The notes: a model not told the origin generated them from the letters alone. A stretch of DNA of 52,184 nt from Sphaerospermopsis aphanizomenoides BCCUSP55 (GCF_001586785.1 NZ_LUFH02000033.1:1-52184); one strand, 5' to 3'. Numbered from the stretch's first letter, positions 26,079-36,149 are shown. Program-made: numbers and translations.

Positions 26079-26384
26079 ATGATACCAGGCGAAATCATCA
26101 CTCCAGAAGGAGAAATCGAATTAAACCCAGGTCGTTCAACTACAAAATTAATAGTAGCCAATACCGGAGATAGACCCATACAAATTGGTTCACACTTTCA
26201 CTTTTACGAAGTCAATAATTTCCTAAAATTCGACAGAGAAAAAGCAAGAGGAATGAGATTAGATATTCCCGCCGGAACAGCCGTGAGATTTGAACCAGGG
26301 GACGAAAAAGAAATCACCCTTATTTCCCTAGTTGGCACACGCCAAATCTACGGATTCAACAACAAAATAAACGGAAAACTCTAA
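26079..26384 (+). CDS. ureB: Urease subunit beta
   Basis: A 101-residue beta subunit: [20 protein letters not shown] at the start, [20 protein letters not shown] in the centre, and [20 protein letters not shown]. The sequence is complete and shows no unusual residues. It lies between ureA and ureC with spacers of 32 and 40 bp. Confidence 0.96.
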   Translation: MIPGEIITPEGEIELNPGRSTTKLIVANTGDRPIQIGSHFHFYEVNNFLKFDREKARGMRLDIPAGTAVRFEPGDEKEITLISLVGTRQIYGFNNKINGKL

Positions 26385-26424
26385 AAAACCTCCGCGAACC
26401 TCTGCGTTAAAAAAAGGATAAAAA

Positions 26425-28131
26425 ATGCCCTACAAAATGAACCGCCAAGCCTACGCCCAAACCTACGGGCCAACAGTAGGCGATAGAATTAGACTAGCAG
26501 ACACCGAACTATTTATAGAAGTAGAACAAGACTTCACCACCTACGGAGACGAAGTAAAATTCGGTGGCGGAAAAGTAATAAGAGATGGGATGGGACAATC
26601 TCCAATTTCTAACGCCGATGGTGCAGTAGACTTAGTAATTACTAATGCTTTGATTCTCGATTGGTGGGGAATTGTAAAAGCAGATATCGGCATCAAAAAC
26701 GGCAAAATTCACAAAATTGGTAAAGCCGGAAATCCCTATATTCAAGACAATATAGATATCATTATTGGCCCTGGAACCGAAGCATTAGCTGGGGAAGGAA
26801 TGATTTTGACTGCGGGGGGAATAGATACCCATATTCATTTTATCTGTCCCCAACAAATTGAAGTAGCCATTGCTTCCGGTATCACTACTATGATTGGTGG
26901 TGGTACAGGGCCAGCTACAGGTACAAACGCCACCACTTGCACCCCTGGTCCCTGGAATATGTACCGAATGCTGCAAGCGGCTGATGCTTTCCCCGTCAAC
27001 TTGGGATTTTTGGGTAAAGGTAACACCAGTCAACCCCAAGCACTCAGAGAACAAATTGAAGCTGGTGCAATTGGGTTAAAACTCCATGAAGACTGGGGAA
27101 CAACTCCCGCCACAATTGATACTTGTTTAACAGTGGCTGATGAATATGACGTGCAAGTAGCGATTCACACAGATACTTTGAACGAAGCCGGCTTTGTGGA
27201 AGATACCATCGCGGCTTTTAAACATCGCGCTATTCACACCTACCACACCGAAGGCGCTGGGGGAGGACACGCACCAGATATCATTAAAGTCTGTGGACAA
27301 CCCAACGTTTTACCATCGTCAACTAACCCCACTCGTCCCTACACCCTCAACACCTTAGATGAACATTTAGATATGTTGATGGTGTGTCATCATTTAGATC
27401 CCAGCATTCCCGAAGACGTGGCTTTTGCTGAATCGCGCATTCGTCGAGAAACTATCGCTGCTGAAGATATTTTGCATGATTTAGGTGCGTTTAGTATGAT
27501 TTCTTCGGACTCCCAAGCGATGGGTAGGGTAGGAGAAGTAATAATTAGAACCTGGCAAACTGCCCATAAAATGAAGGTGCAGCGTGGAAGTATTGCTGGT
27601 GAAACCTTAGCAGATAATCTGCGGGCTAAAAGATATGTAGCGAAATACACAATTAACCCGGCGATTACTCATGGTATAGCTGAATATGTTGGTTCTGTGG
27701 AAGAAGGAAAAATCGCTGATTTGTGTTTATGGAACCCTGCGTTTTTTGGTGTCAAACCAGAAATAGTTATTAAAGGAGGAATGATTGCTTGGTCACAGAT
27801 GGGTGATGCTAATGCTAGTATTCCCACACCTCAACCTGTCCATACCCGTCCCATGTTTGGCAGTTTTGCAGGTGCGCGTCATGCAACATCATTCACTTTT
27901 ATTTCGCAAGCGGGTTTAGAAAAAGAAATTCCCCAAATGTTAGGGTTGAAAAAATCAATTGTTGCTGTTTCGGGAACTCGGCAAATTACTAAACGGGATT
28001 TGAAGTTAAATGATGCTTTACCTCACATTGAAGTTGACCCTGAAACCTACGAAGTTCGCGCAGATGGGGAATTATTAACCTGTGAACCAGCGACGGTTTT
28101 ACCAATGGCACAAAGATACTTTCTGTTTTAG
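26425..28131 (+). CDS. ureC: Urease subunit alpha (catalytic)
   Basis: A 568-residue catalytic subunit with a bi-nickel centre. Visible ligands are H136 and H138 ([12 protein letters not shown]), the lysine to be carbamylated K219 ([14 protein letters not shown]), [10 protein letters not shown], and [15 protein letters not shown]. The flap Cys-His is in LMVCHHLD and the Asp ligand in [12 protein letters not shown]. Length and every active-site motif are normal, so the enzyme should be functional once nickel is inserted. Its stop is only 3 bp from the start of the next gene, an Rpn-type nuclease that is not part of the usual urease operon. Confidence 0.97.
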   Translation: MPYKMNRQAYAQTYGPTVGDRIRLADTELFIEVEQDFTTYGDEVKFGGGKVIRDGMGQSPISNADGAVDLVITNALILDWWGIVKADIGIKNGKIHKIGKAGNPYIQDNIDIIIGPGTEALAGEGMILTAGGIDTHIHFICPQQIEVAIASGITTMIGGGTGPATGTNATTCTPGPWNMYRMLQAADAFPVNLGFLGKGNTSQPQALREQIEAGAIGLKLHEDWGTTPATIDTCLTVADEYDVQVAIHTDTLNEAGFVEDTIAAFKHRAIHTYHTEGAGGGHAPDIIKVCGQPNVLPSSTNPTRPYTLNTLDEHLDMLMVCHHLDPSIPEDVAFAESRIRRETIAAEDILHDLGAFSMISSDSQAMGRVGEVIIRTWQTAHKMKVQRGSIAGETLADNLRAKRYVAKYTINPAITHGIAEYVGSVEEGKIADLCLWNPAFFGVKPEIVIKGGMIAWSQMGDANASIPTPQPVHTRPMFGSFAGARHATSFTFISQAGLEKEIPQMLGLKKSIVAVSGTRQITKRDLKLNDALPHIEVDPETYEVRADGELLTCEPATVLPMAQRYFLF

Positions 28132-28134
28132 ATT

Positions 28135-29118
28135 ATGACTGAACAATCTACCGATTATGATAGTCCTTGGAAAGAAATTATTGAACTCTATTTTGATAAA
28201 TTTGTCGAGTTTTTCTTCCCATTAGCTTATGCAGAAATAGACTGGAATCGCCCCTACCAATTTTTAGATAAAGAACTACTTCAACTAGAACCAGATGCAG
28301 AAGTTGGTAAAAGATTAGTTGATAAAGTTGCTAAAGTTTGGTTATTAAATGGGGAAGAAGCTTGGGTATTAGTTCATGTAGAAGTACAAGGACAATATGA
28401 TAGTAAATTTCCCGAAAGAATGTATATCTATAATTACCGCTTATTTGATCGTCATCAAAAGCGAGTAATGAGTTTAGCAGTTTTAGCTGATGAAGACCCA
28501 AATTGGCGACCTTCCAGTTATAATTATCAATTAGGAGGCTGTAGAGTCAGTTTAGATTTTCCCATTGCTAAAATATTAGACTATGAACCATCCTGGTCAA
28601 CTCTAGAAACAAGTAAAAACCCTTTTGCTATCGTAGTGATGGCACATTTAAAGAGTAAAGCTACTAAACGGGACGCTGATAATAGATTACAGTGGAAATT
28701 AAGTTTAGTAAAAATGCTCTTAGAAAGTGGTTTGAGTCGGCAAGATATTAAACAATTATTCCGGTTTATTGACTGGATAATGGTTTTACCGGAAGACTTA
28801 GCTAGAAGTTTTAAAACCGAAATCAGAAGTTACGAAGAGGCCAAAAAAATGCGCTATGTCACCAGTATTGAAAGATTGGCAAAACAGGAAGGAATAGAAG
28901 AAGGACTGCAAGAAGGTCGTCAGTTAGGACTTGAATTAGGTATTTTACAAATGGGACGAGATAATCTCATTGAAGTTTTAGAAACAAGATTTGGTGAAAT
29001 ACCAACATCTATAATTGATGCGGTGAATAATATCAATGATTCATCTGTTTTGAAAACACTCTTAAAAAGAGCGATTTCTATTCCTTCACTGGCTGAATTT
29101 GAGCAATTATTACCATAA
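28135..29118 (+). CDS. Rpn-family PD-(D/E)XK putative transposase/nuclease
   Basis: A 327-residue protein. EAWVLVHVEVQGQYDSKFPE carries the PD-(D/E)XK-type E-x-Q motif of Rpn/transposase_31 proteins, and YIYNYRLFDRHQKRVMSLAV is also typical of cyanobacterial members. A coiled charged stretch (EEGLQEGRQLGLELGILQMG) and a C-terminal helical domain of DUF4351 type follow (LIEVLETRFGEIPTSIIDAV). It starts 3 bp after the ureC stop, so it may be cotranscribed with urease, but a role in urease is not expected. In E. coli, Rpn proteins promote RecA-independent recombination. Confidence 0.85.
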   Translation: MTEQSTDYDSPWKEIIELYFDKFVEFFFPLAYAEIDWNRPYQFLDKELLQLEPDAEVGKRLVDKVAKVWLLNGEEAWVLVHVEVQGQYDSKFPERMYIYNYRLFDRHQKRVMSLAVLADEDPNWRPSSYNYQLGGCRVSLDFPIAKILDYEPSWSTLETSKNPFAIVVMAHLKSKATKRDADNRLQWKLSLVKMLLESGLSRQDIKQLFRFIDWIMVLPEDLARSFKTEIRSYEEAKKMRYVTSIERLAKQEGIEEGLQEGRQLGLELGILQMGRDNLIEVLETRFGEIPTSIIDAVNNINDSSVLKTLLKRAISIPSLAEFEQLLP

Positions 29119-29409
29119 ACTTTAAATATTGTTATTAATGCAGTAAAAAATCAATAATTCATCTGCATTAATAACACTTCATAAACAAGAGATTCTTTCT
29201 ATAAAGGAATTTACACATTTCTCACATAAGATTCCTGTTGAAAGTTAAATAGAGAAAACGTCCTAACTAACCTCAGTTTGGGTTAAGGGTATTTTTGAAG
29301 TTACTCAACGAGAGAATAGGCTTTTCAGCCTACGAAATAATAAGGGTTTCAGCTTATCCCGAACTCACGTTAACTAATTTTCATAATTTGCTTCTAATTA
29401 CGCATAATA
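29119..29409. other. Spacer downstream of the Rpn gene
   Basis: 291 AT-rich bases with no gene. It contains GGCTTTTCAGCCTACG and AAGGGTTTCAGCTTATCC at about 29320-29360. A related GGGTTTCAGCC motif occurs twice in the CRISPR leader region. Confidence 0.45.
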
Positions 29410-29844
29410 TCATTGTTTCTTTATCTTTTCGATTTCACTCATCGGTAAAAGTAAAGTATCTTCAATGTATTGTCTAACTTCGCGGCTAACATAACAATCG
29501 CTATTTAGACAATCCATTAGCAAAATATTGGCATTATAATAGTGCTGCAATAGTTCTTGTTGAGAATGATTAAATTCCCAATCATAACCAATATTACGAT
29601 GTTTAATCATTATTTCCTGTAAAATTACAGCCCAAGAACTTCTATCAAAGAATACATCACTATTAACATTTTTATTGTACTTTATGTATTTATTATATTT
29701 TATATCTGATTCTAGAAATATTTCAGGTAGTTCATATTTTAAGGATAAAAGGGGTTCGTCTAGTGTGTGATCAAGTTCACTCTGCATAACACTTTCAAGT
29801 TCACCATACAACTCACCATCATCATCAAAATTTGGAATCCACAT
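29410..29844 (-). pseudogene. C-terminal part of the NACHT protein, separated by an in-frame stop
   Basis: 144 residues from the first ATG after the stop. SWAVILQEIMIKHRNIGYDW and LLQHYYNANILLMDCLNSDC resemble the helical C-terminal domain (sometimes called NCH2) of cyanobacterial NACHT NTPases. It is in exactly the same reading frame as the upstream gene (29884-31785): only a TAA and 13 sense codons (AAEPTRIWDEICK) separate them. This is therefore the tail of one gene and not an independent one. It could be translated by readthrough, by separate initiation, or not at all. Confidence 0.7.
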
Positions 29845-29883
29845 TTTACAAATCTCATCCCAAATCCGAGTTGGCTCTGCAGC

Positions 29884-31785
29884 TTAGAGGAGTGTGTTAC
29901 ATAAGCTTACATCAGTTCTTAGTTCATGAGAAAATGCGAATCTACTATCAAGTTTATGAGTTAGTTTTGGAATAGGAAAAACCGATAAGGCAAGATGATT
30001 AGATAAGTTGTCAAAATTATAATTCAATGCAAAATAAAAAGCTCTAATAGATCCTGGTTTATAAGGTAGTTTAACCTCTGATGATTTTTCATGAACCCAT
30101 TCCAAAAAATCTTGGATAGAAACATCATTAGCCACAATGTTGTCTATTTTATCCTTCATTAATAGAAACAATGAGTCAGCTTGACGCATCATACCAACCG
30201 TTAATAAAAAAACGTCCCGCCATCGTTTATCATTAATATGCTTAACTAATTTTTTTAGAGATACTAAACCATTTGTACCTACAATTTCTCTAGCTGTAAA
30301 ATACTCATGAAACGTCAAATGCGAAAAAGAATAGATTCCCCTTGCGCGTTCCACTAATAATCCATGTTGTGATTCAATAGACTTTAAAACAGCTTCACTA
30401 TCAAGTTCTAATTCCTGTGGTTCAGTTCGCGCATCACGTAAATTATAGATAAAATCAGCAATATATCCCTCAACTGTTTTTTGCTTAAAGAAATAATCCC
30501 CTTGTTCAAAAGTAGTGAGTGCAATTTGACTCAATAAATCTTCCTTACGGTGTAACGATAGATTTTTATAAACTTGATCACGTTCAATATTACGTTTAGC
30601 ATCCCATTTTTTCAATAAAATATCTACGCCTTCTTTGTAAAGTTCAGAACGATTTGCTGGAAAATCATTATTTTCACCAAATACCAAACAAAGCAAAGTT
30701 AATAATAATGGATTTGTTGCTAATTCATAAATAGGTGTGTTTTCTGCTAACCTTTGAATAAAACGGTCTGCTTTTACTGGGTCTGTTAACCTAAACCAAT
30801 TTTGGGTAAATGTTTCTATTTGCTGTTTGTCAAAATCTGCCATTTCCACTTCTGTGAAGCGTTCAAAAGTATATTCTTTGGCAGCTATGCGACAGGTAAT
30901 TATAAATTGATTGGTGTGATATTGATTAGAAATTTCAAGAATTTGACTTAAAACACGCTTTGTATCTTCTTCTCTAACTTCATCTAAACCATCGAGCAAA
31001 ATTAATCCTCTATCTTTACTCAAGATTTTATCTATTTTACCTTCAGCATCATTGACACGACACGCTGATAACTGTTGAGTAATATATTCTAGTAAATCTG
31101 GCTGTTTGGGTTTTTCTGCAAATTCTTTTAGGGTGATGAAAAAGGGAACTCGATTTGTTAAAAATTCCTCTTCAATACAGTGCATTGCCAGATATTTTAA
31201 AAATGTGGTTTTACCTGCTCCCGGTTTTCCTAAAACCATCAGTTTACTATGACGTTGTACTGCTTCTAGTCCTGGTACTCTTTCCTCTTTTATTCCGCTA
31301 AGTCCAAAACGCTCAAATTCTTCATGATTACAGTTTTGCAAAAGTTCAGAAATTTCTATGCGTCGGTTTCGGTTTAGTTTCTCCAAAATGTTGACATTTG
31401 TATAAATACCCCTTTCACCGCTTAACTCTATCGGTTGTTCCATATCTAAAACACGCATTGTTCCACATTTTTCTTTGATATGGGGTCTAACAAGTGCGCG
31501 AATTTCTTCAACTAAAGCATCTATTTCAAAATCTAGTTCTGAGTTTTTTGGATTTGGTTCAGCTTGTATATTTCCAGCAATATCTTGCCACTTTAATCCC
31601 AATTTTTCGCATATCCGCACGAACAACTCATTATCAACTGACTTCCCATTGAAAAACTTGCTGATTGGTTGACGAGTTACCCCTAGTGCATCAGCCAGCT
31701 TTTGCTGTGTCTGAAACTTGTCAATTAAAGCTAATTTTGCCTTTTCAATCCCTTGTTGAGAAGCCTGAAGCGATCGCTTAACCAT
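29884..31785 (-). CDS. NACHT-domain NTPase with N-terminal HTH (possible anti-phage NLR-like protein)
   Basis: A 633-residue protein. An XRE-like helix-turn-helix (about 22-55, LADALGVTRQPISKFFNGKS) is followed by a linker region and a NACHT ATPase with Walker A GKPGAGKTT (186-194) and Walker B LILLDGLDEV (261-270). LATNPLLLTLLCLVF and YSFSHLTFHEYFTAREI are also NACHT hallmarks. Bacterial NACHT proteins are STAND NTPases, several of which defend against phage; here the N-terminal effector position is taken by a DNA-binding-type HTH, so transcriptional action is possible. The frame ends in a TAA before the C-terminal domain, which continues in the same frame to 29410. The product is therefore probably truncated. 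Confidence 0.88.
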   Translation of the reverse strand: MVKRSLQASQQGIEKAKLALIDKFQTQQKLADALGVTRQPISKFFNGKSVDNELFVRICEKLGLKWQDIAGNIQAEPNPKNSELDFEIDALVEEIRALVRPHIKEKCGTMRVLDMEQPIELSGERGIYTNVNILEKLNRNRRIEISELLQNCNHEEFERFGLSGIKEERVPGLEAVQRHSKLMVLGKPGAGKTTFLKYLAMHCIEEEFLTNRVPFFITLKEFAEKPKQPDLLEYITQQLSACRVNDAEGKIDKILSKDRGLILLDGLDEVREEDTKRVLSQILEISNQYHTNQFIITCRIAAKEYTFERFTEVEMADFDKQQIETFTQNWFRLTDPVKADRFIQRLAENTPIYELATNPLLLTLLCLVFGENNDFPANRSELYKEGVDILLKKWDAKRNIERDQVYKNLSLHRKEDLLSQIALTTFEQGDYFFKQKTVEGYIADFIYNLRDARTEPQELELDSEAVLKSIESQHGLLVERARGIYSFSHLTFHEYFTAREIVGTNGLVSLKKLVKHINDKRWRDVFLLTVGMMRQADSLFLLMKDKIDNIVANDVSIQDFLEWVHEKSSEVKLPYKPGSIRAFYFALNYNFDNLSNHLALSVFPIPKLTHKLDSRFAFSHELRTDVSLCNTLL

Positions 31786-32283
31786 ATTTTACTGAGCAAT
31801 TTTGACACCATTGTAGCGCCATTAGCAAAAGTCACACATAGCAATTACATAACTCACACATCCAACAAGCCTTGTAAATACGGGATTAGAGAGATTTTGG
31901 TAAGGCGTAAATCCAAAATTCTTACGGAGGCGATCGCAAACCCATGCTAGAAATTCTCATCCACAAATCTCTTGAAGTTATCCTCACGCTACTGCTGGAA
32001 AAATTATTGACATGGCTAGTGAAGGATAAAAACTACAAACACCTCAACCACTGGCTGAAAATGCAGATCCTTGTGCTTTATCTGGACTGGGTTTTACTGA
32101 AAACAGACACAAAAAATAAACAAATCAAAAACAAATGAGTAGTATCAAAAATCTATGTGTACGATACTGAAGGAACTCTATACTCTCCCAAAACCTTTAC
32201 CGCTGATGCATATCACTCATGGATGGTTACAAATTCAGCTAACCTAAGAAAAGTTGACTTTTTTTCTCTACCTCTCAAAGTTT
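31786..32283. other. Region between NACHT gene and receiver-kinase gene
   Basis: Divergent promoters are expected here. A 64-codon frame at 31944-32138 with a distant GGAGG box encodes a leucine-rich helical peptide but resembles nothing. At about 32139-32300 a second start-less frame (VYDTEGTLYSPKTFTADAY) may be a remnant of an older gene. Neither is secure. Confidence 0.35.
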
Positions 32284-33399
32284 ATGACCTCAAAAACTCC
32301 CCGTGTCGGTAATATCCTAGTTGTAGACGACTCCCCCGATAATATTTTTCTCGTTAAGACAATCTTGGAAGGGGAAGGATACAAAATTAGCAGTGTCGAA
32401 GATGGTGCTTCAGCATTAACAAAACTGCAAACTTCTGCCTATGACTTGGTATTACTGGATTTAATGATGCCAGAAATGGATGGCTATGAAGTCACCAGAC
32501 GCATTCGTAACGAATTGAATTTACAGCAATACATACCCATTTTATTGATTACTGCCCATGATACACCCAACGTTGCCAAAGGACTAGACTTAGGTGCAGA
32601 TGACTTTATTCGCAAACCTGTAAGTATGGATGAATTGTTGGCCAGAGTGCGATCGCTTCTCCGACTCAAACAAAGTATAGATGAACGTGATGAAATTGCC
32701 CTTCAGCGTCAAGATTTTGTCTCTCGTCTCACCCACGACTTACGCACTCCCCTAGTAGCAGCAGAAAGAATGTTAATGCTATTTCAGGAAGGTGCTTTGG
32801 GAAATTTATCACCACAAATGATGGAAGCTATCGCTGTCATGGCGCGTAGTAACACCAACCTGCTATCAATGGTTAATACCTTACTAGAAGTTTATCGCTT
32901 TGACGCAGGGCGGAAAAATCTGGTATTTCAACCAGTGAATCTCAGCCAGTTACTCACAGAAATAGCTGGAGAATTAACACCATTAGCGCAAGCAAAATCA
33001 CTACCTATTAATTTAGATTTCTCTGCTAATCTAAAAACCACAACCATCCAAGGCGATCGCCTAGAATTACATCGTCTATTCACCAACCTGATTGGTAACG
33101 CTATTAAATTTACAAACTCCGGTTCAATTACTATTCGTATCCATGATGAACCTAACCTTAATGATATCATCACCATTGAAGTAGCAGATACAGGTCGGGG
33201 GATTTCTCCTGAAGAACAATCCACTTTATTTGAAAGATTTCGACAAGGAAATCATAATCACTCTGGTAGCGGCTTAGGACTTTATCTATCACGTCGCATC
33301 GTTGAAGCACATCAAGGTAAAATTAGCATTAATTCTGAGTTAGGTAAAGGTAGTATTTTTATAGTTAATTTACCGTTATTAACAAAATCAAATTTCTAA
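32284..33399 (+). CDS. Response regulator-histidine kinase (receiver first)
   Basis: A 371-residue soluble protein with an inverted two-component layout. The receiver is residues 8-125 (VVDDSPDN; phosphoacceptor D59 in LVLLDLMMPEMDG; K111 in RKPVSM). A HisKA region follows (H151 in RLTHDLRTPLVAA), then the ATPase domain (NLIGNAIKFTNSG, ADTGRGISPEEQS, GSGLGLYLSRRIVEAHQGKI). An N-terminal receiver suggests that another kinase phosphorylates it and so tunes its own kinase output. No response regulator or input kinase is adjacent. ATG 32284 is preferred; 32254 would add ten hydrophobic residues not seen in the family. Confidence 0.9.
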   Translation: MTSKTPRVGNILVVDDSPDNIFLVKTILEGEGYKISSVEDGASALTKLQTSAYDLVLLDLMMPEMDGYEVTRRIRNELNLQQYIPILLITAHDTPNVAKGLDLGADDFIRKPVSMDELLARVRSLLRLKQSIDERDEIALQRQDFVSRLTHDLRTPLVAAERMLMLFQEGALGNLSPQMMEAIAVMARSNTNLLSMVNTLLEVYRFDAGRKNLVFQPVNLSQLLTEIAGELTPLAQAKSLPINLDFSANLKTTTIQGDRLELHRLFTNLIGNAIKFTNSGSITIRIHDEPNLNDIITIEVADTGRGISPEEQSTLFERFRQGNHNHSGSGLGLYLSRRIVEAHQGKISINSELGKGSIFIVNLPLLTKSNF

Positions 33400-33458
33400 T
33401 TCAAAATTAATTATGTTATTATATAAAATCAAAAAATCCAGCTTCTAAGGATAAAAAT

Positions 33459-34844
33459 ATGATTACATTTACCACAACTAATCCAAGTGAAATTATCAAC
33501 CAACAACGTGATTTATTCAAAACTGGCCAAACTAAAAATATAGATTTTCGCCTCACACAACTGCAAAAACTCAAACAACTAGTCATTGACAATAAACCAG
33601 CTATCATCAAAGCATTAGCCGCAGATTTACACAAACCAGAATTTGAAACTTATGCATCAGAAATCGGTGTTATTAAAGAAATAAATTATGCTATCAAAAA
33701 TCTAAAAAATTGGACTAAACCAAAAAAAGCAGCAATTCCTTGGGATTTATTTCCTTACTCAGCCAAAATTCACCCTGAACCTCTGGGAGTAGTTTTAATT
33801 ATTAGTCCTTGGAACTATCCCTTTCAGTTAATTATCACACCTCTCATCGGTGCGATCGCATCAGGAAATTGTACAATTATCAAACCCTCAGAACTTGCAC
33901 CCCACACTTCAAATTTAGTATCTGAACTCATCAGTAAATATTACCCACCAGAATATATTACAGTTATAGAAGGTGGTGTGGAAACCAGCCAAAAACTACT
34001 TGCAGAAAAATTTGATCACATCTTTTTTACAGGTGGTACAGCCATCGGTAAAATCGTCATGGAAGCAGCCGCCAAACATCTCACACCAGTAACATTAGAA
34101 TTAGGTGGAAAAAGCCCTTGTATAGTTGACACAGAAATTAATCTTGAACATACCATCAAACGCATTACTTGGGGCAAATTTATCAACGCTGGACAAACTT
34201 GTATTGCACCTGATTATTTATTAGTGAATAAAAAAATTAAACCAGAATTAGTCAATGGTTTAAAAAAATGTCTGCAAGAATTTTATGGAAATAACCCAGC
34301 CACCAGTCCTGATTTTGCCAGAATTATTAGCAAAAAACACTTTGATAGATTAGCAAAATTCCTCCACAGTGGTGAAGTTATTGCTGGTGGAGAAAGCAAA
34401 CCAGAAGAACTTTATATTGCTCCCACATTAATTGATAATGTTTCCTTAGCAGATCCAATCATGGAAGAGGAAATTTTCGGACCAATTCTGCCAATAATTG
34501 AATATACAGACATTGAGGAAGCTATTAGTTTGATTAACTCCAAACCCAAACCTTTAGCTTTATATTTATTCTCCGACAATAAAAACTTACAACAGCGAAT
34601 ATTACAAGCAACCTCATCAGGGGGGGTGTGTATTAATGATACAGTCATGCAAATTGCAGTTTCTTCCTTACCATTTGGTGGAGTTGGTGATAGCGGAATA
34701 GGTAGCTATCATGGTAAAGCCAGTTTTGACACCTTTTCCCATTACAAAAGCGTCTTGAAAAATACTTTCCGTTTCGATATCAACTGGCGTTTCGCACCCT
34801 ACAAAGGTAAACTACCGCTGTTAAAAAAACTTATTGGTTGTTAG
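33459..34844 (+). CDS. NAD(P)-dependent aldehyde dehydrogenase (class 3-like)
   Basis: A 461-residue enzyme oxidising aldehydes to acids. The cofactor region is VVLIISPWNYPFQLIITPLI and FFTGGTAIGKIVMEAA; the general-base Glu is in TLELGGKSPC and the catalytic Cys in FINAGQTCIAPDYLLV. The short length and C-terminal hydrophobic end (PYKGKLPLLKKLIGC) fit class 3/fatty-aldehyde dehydrogenases such as Synechocystis AldE-type enzymes, so fatty aldehydes are a plausible substrate. This is family knowledge and not proven here. The gene is monocistronic, with a hairpin 16 bp downstream. Confidence 0.92.
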   Translation: MITFTTTNPSEIINQQRDLFKTGQTKNIDFRLTQLQKLKQLVIDNKPAIIKALAADLHKPEFETYASEIGVIKEINYAIKNLKNWTKPKKAAIPWDLFPYSAKIHPEPLGVVLIISPWNYPFQLIITPLIGAIASGNCTIIKPSELAPHTSNLVSELISKYYPPEYITVIEGGVETSQKLLAEKFDHIFFTGGTAIGKIVMEAAAKHLTPVTLELGGKSPCIVDTEINLEHTIKRITWGKFINAGQTCIAPDYLLVNKKIKPELVNGLKKCLQEFYGNNPATSPDFARIISKKHFDRLAKFLHSGEVIAGGESKPEELYIAPTLIDNVSLADPIMEEEIFGPILPIIEYTDIEEAISLINSKPKPLALYLFSDNKNLQQRILQATSSGGVCINDTVMQIAVSSLPFGGVGDSGIGSYHGKASFDTFSHYKSVLKNTFRFDINWRFAPYKGKLPLLKKLIGC

Positions 34845-34859
34845 CACTACAATACTTTT

Positions 34860-34880
34860 CCGACTTCTTGAAGGAGTCGG
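34860..34880 (+). terminator. Hairpin downstream of the aldehyde dehydrogenase
   Basis: CCGACTTCT and AGGAGTCGG form a nine-pair stem (one G-T pair) around a TGA loop, 16 bp past the stop. There is no strong T-run afterwards, so termination may be partial. Confidence 0.45.
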
Positions 34881-34931
34881 GAATAAATATGAGCATTCAA
34901 TTATCAATTATCAATTGTCAATTATCAATTA

Positions 34932-35519
34932 TCAATTACTATACCTTTCCTCCGCCCAAGGTTCACCGCGTCGATGATAACCATTTCGTTCCCAAAAACC
35001 TAATTCTTCCTGTTCTAAAAACTCTAAACCATTAATCCACTTAGCACTTTTCCAAGCATAAAGGTGGGGAACAACTAGCCGCATCGGACCACCATGTTCT
35101 ATTTGTAATGGTTCACCAAATAATTTAATAGCAAAGAAATTTTCTTCTCTTACAAAGTCAGTGAGGGAAATATTTGTTGTATACCCACCATAACAATGTT
35201 CCATAATATGAGCCGCTTTTGAATCTACTTCCAGCAAACTCATAAAATCTGTCACCCTAATTCCAGTCCATTTAACATCCAGTTTTGACCAACGGGTAAC
35301 ACAATGGAAATCCGCTGTAAATTCATGTTGAGGTAGGGCTAAAAAATCTGACCATTTAAACACAACAGGTTTTGCTAAACCCCAAACGCGAAACTCCCAT
35401 TCTTCAATACTGACTTCGGGATCTGCACCATAAGTTAAAACCGGGAAACCTTTCGCTAAATGTTGGCCAGGAGGAACCCGTTCACTTTCTGCTGGATTTG
35501 GTTTCTGAAAAAATTTCAT
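34932..35519 (-). CDS. Sulfite oxidase-like molybdopterin oxidoreductase
   Basis: A 195-residue protein of the sulfite-oxidase/YedY-like fold, molybdopterin-binding domain only. The Moco-ligating Cys is C73 in ADFHCVTRWSKLDVKWTG, with HGGPMRLVVPHLYAWKSAKW near the C-terminus. No signal peptide or TAT motif is visible, so it should be cytoplasmic. The substrate of these small cyanobacterial proteins is unknown. A long TCAGGAG tandem array begins 3 bp upstream of its start codon, inside the region that should hold its ribosome binding site and promoter. Confidence 0.85.
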   Translation of the reverse strand: MKFFQKPNPAESERVPPGQHLAKGFPVLTYGADPEVSIEEWEFRVWGLAKPVVFKWSDFLALPQHEFTADFHCVTRWSKLDVKWTGIRVTDFMSLLEVDSKAAHIMEHCYGGYTTNISLTDFVREENFFAIKLFGEPLQIEHGGPMRLVVPHLYAWKSAKWINGLEFLEQEELGFWERNGYHRRGEPWAEERYSN

Positions 35520-35522
35520 ATA

Positions 35523-35614
<92 letters not shown>

Positions 35615-35700
35615 TTGATTATCAATTGATGTCCTAATCATCCTGTCTATGGCTATAACATCATCAAACCTAATACCAATTAAAAAAATTCTGGACAATC

Positions 35701-35739
35701 TAAAATCCAAAATCCAAAATCTAAAATCTAAAATCTAAA
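35701..35739. repeat. Heptanucleotide tandem repeat (AATCCAA/AATCTAA)
   Basis: About five to six units of the AAATCCA/AAATCTA type, between the sulfite-oxidase-like gene and rpmF. The rest of 35614-35867 holds no supported gene. Confidence 0.8.
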
Positions 35740-35867
35740 ATGGTATTACCTGCTGAAAACATCCGCTATAACACGCAGCATCTAGCGGTTGGTAGTTTAT
35801 GCCATGAAAAAAGCAAAGAAAAAGCACTCCCATTGCTGCGCGGTTTGTGCTTTTCCTAGACGAGCGA

Positions 35868-36041
35868 TTATGACTCTTCTTCTTCTTCTTCAGCAGTTGG
35901 ATATACAAATCTAGAACGTCCAGACAAAATTGATTTGCCCAGAGAAAGAGCCTTTTGAGCTTCAACAGCAGCCTTGTGTCTCCAAGTAGCGCGGCGTTTA
36001 TCTCGTTTTGATTTGGACGTTTTCTTCTTAGGAACAGCCAT
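35868..36041 (-). CDS. rpmF: 50S ribosomal protein L32
   Basis: A 57-residue basic ribosomal protein: [20 protein letters not shown] is the bL32 signature, followed by a short acidic tail (EEEEEES) seen in cyanobacterial L32. ATG 36041 is chosen because it begins [10 protein letters not shown]; the open frame extends upstream to 36068 without family support. The zinc-ribbon cysteines of some L32 proteins are absent here, which is the usual Cys-minus form in cyanobacteria. No operon partner. Confidence 0.95.
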   Translation of the reverse strand: MAVPKKKTSKSKRDKRRATWRHKAAVEAQKALSLGKSILSGRSRFVYPTAEEEEEES

Positions 36042-36149
36042 GATAGCGGATATCGTGATTCTTGACAACCTTTTTATTCTAAGCCATCAATTGACATCAG
36101 GAATAGAATTTGACTGACGAACTGAAAATTTTTCAACACAGGTGACAGA

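Noticed and set aside
31944-32138. 64-codon leucine-rich frame with a GGAGG about 14 nt upstream
   Set aside because: The box is too distant and no homologue is recognised; a small membrane-active peptide cannot be excluded but is not supported.
35735-35965. 76-codon minus-strand frame overlapping rpmF
   Set aside because: rpmF in the other frame is unambiguous; this is a lysine-rich shadow.
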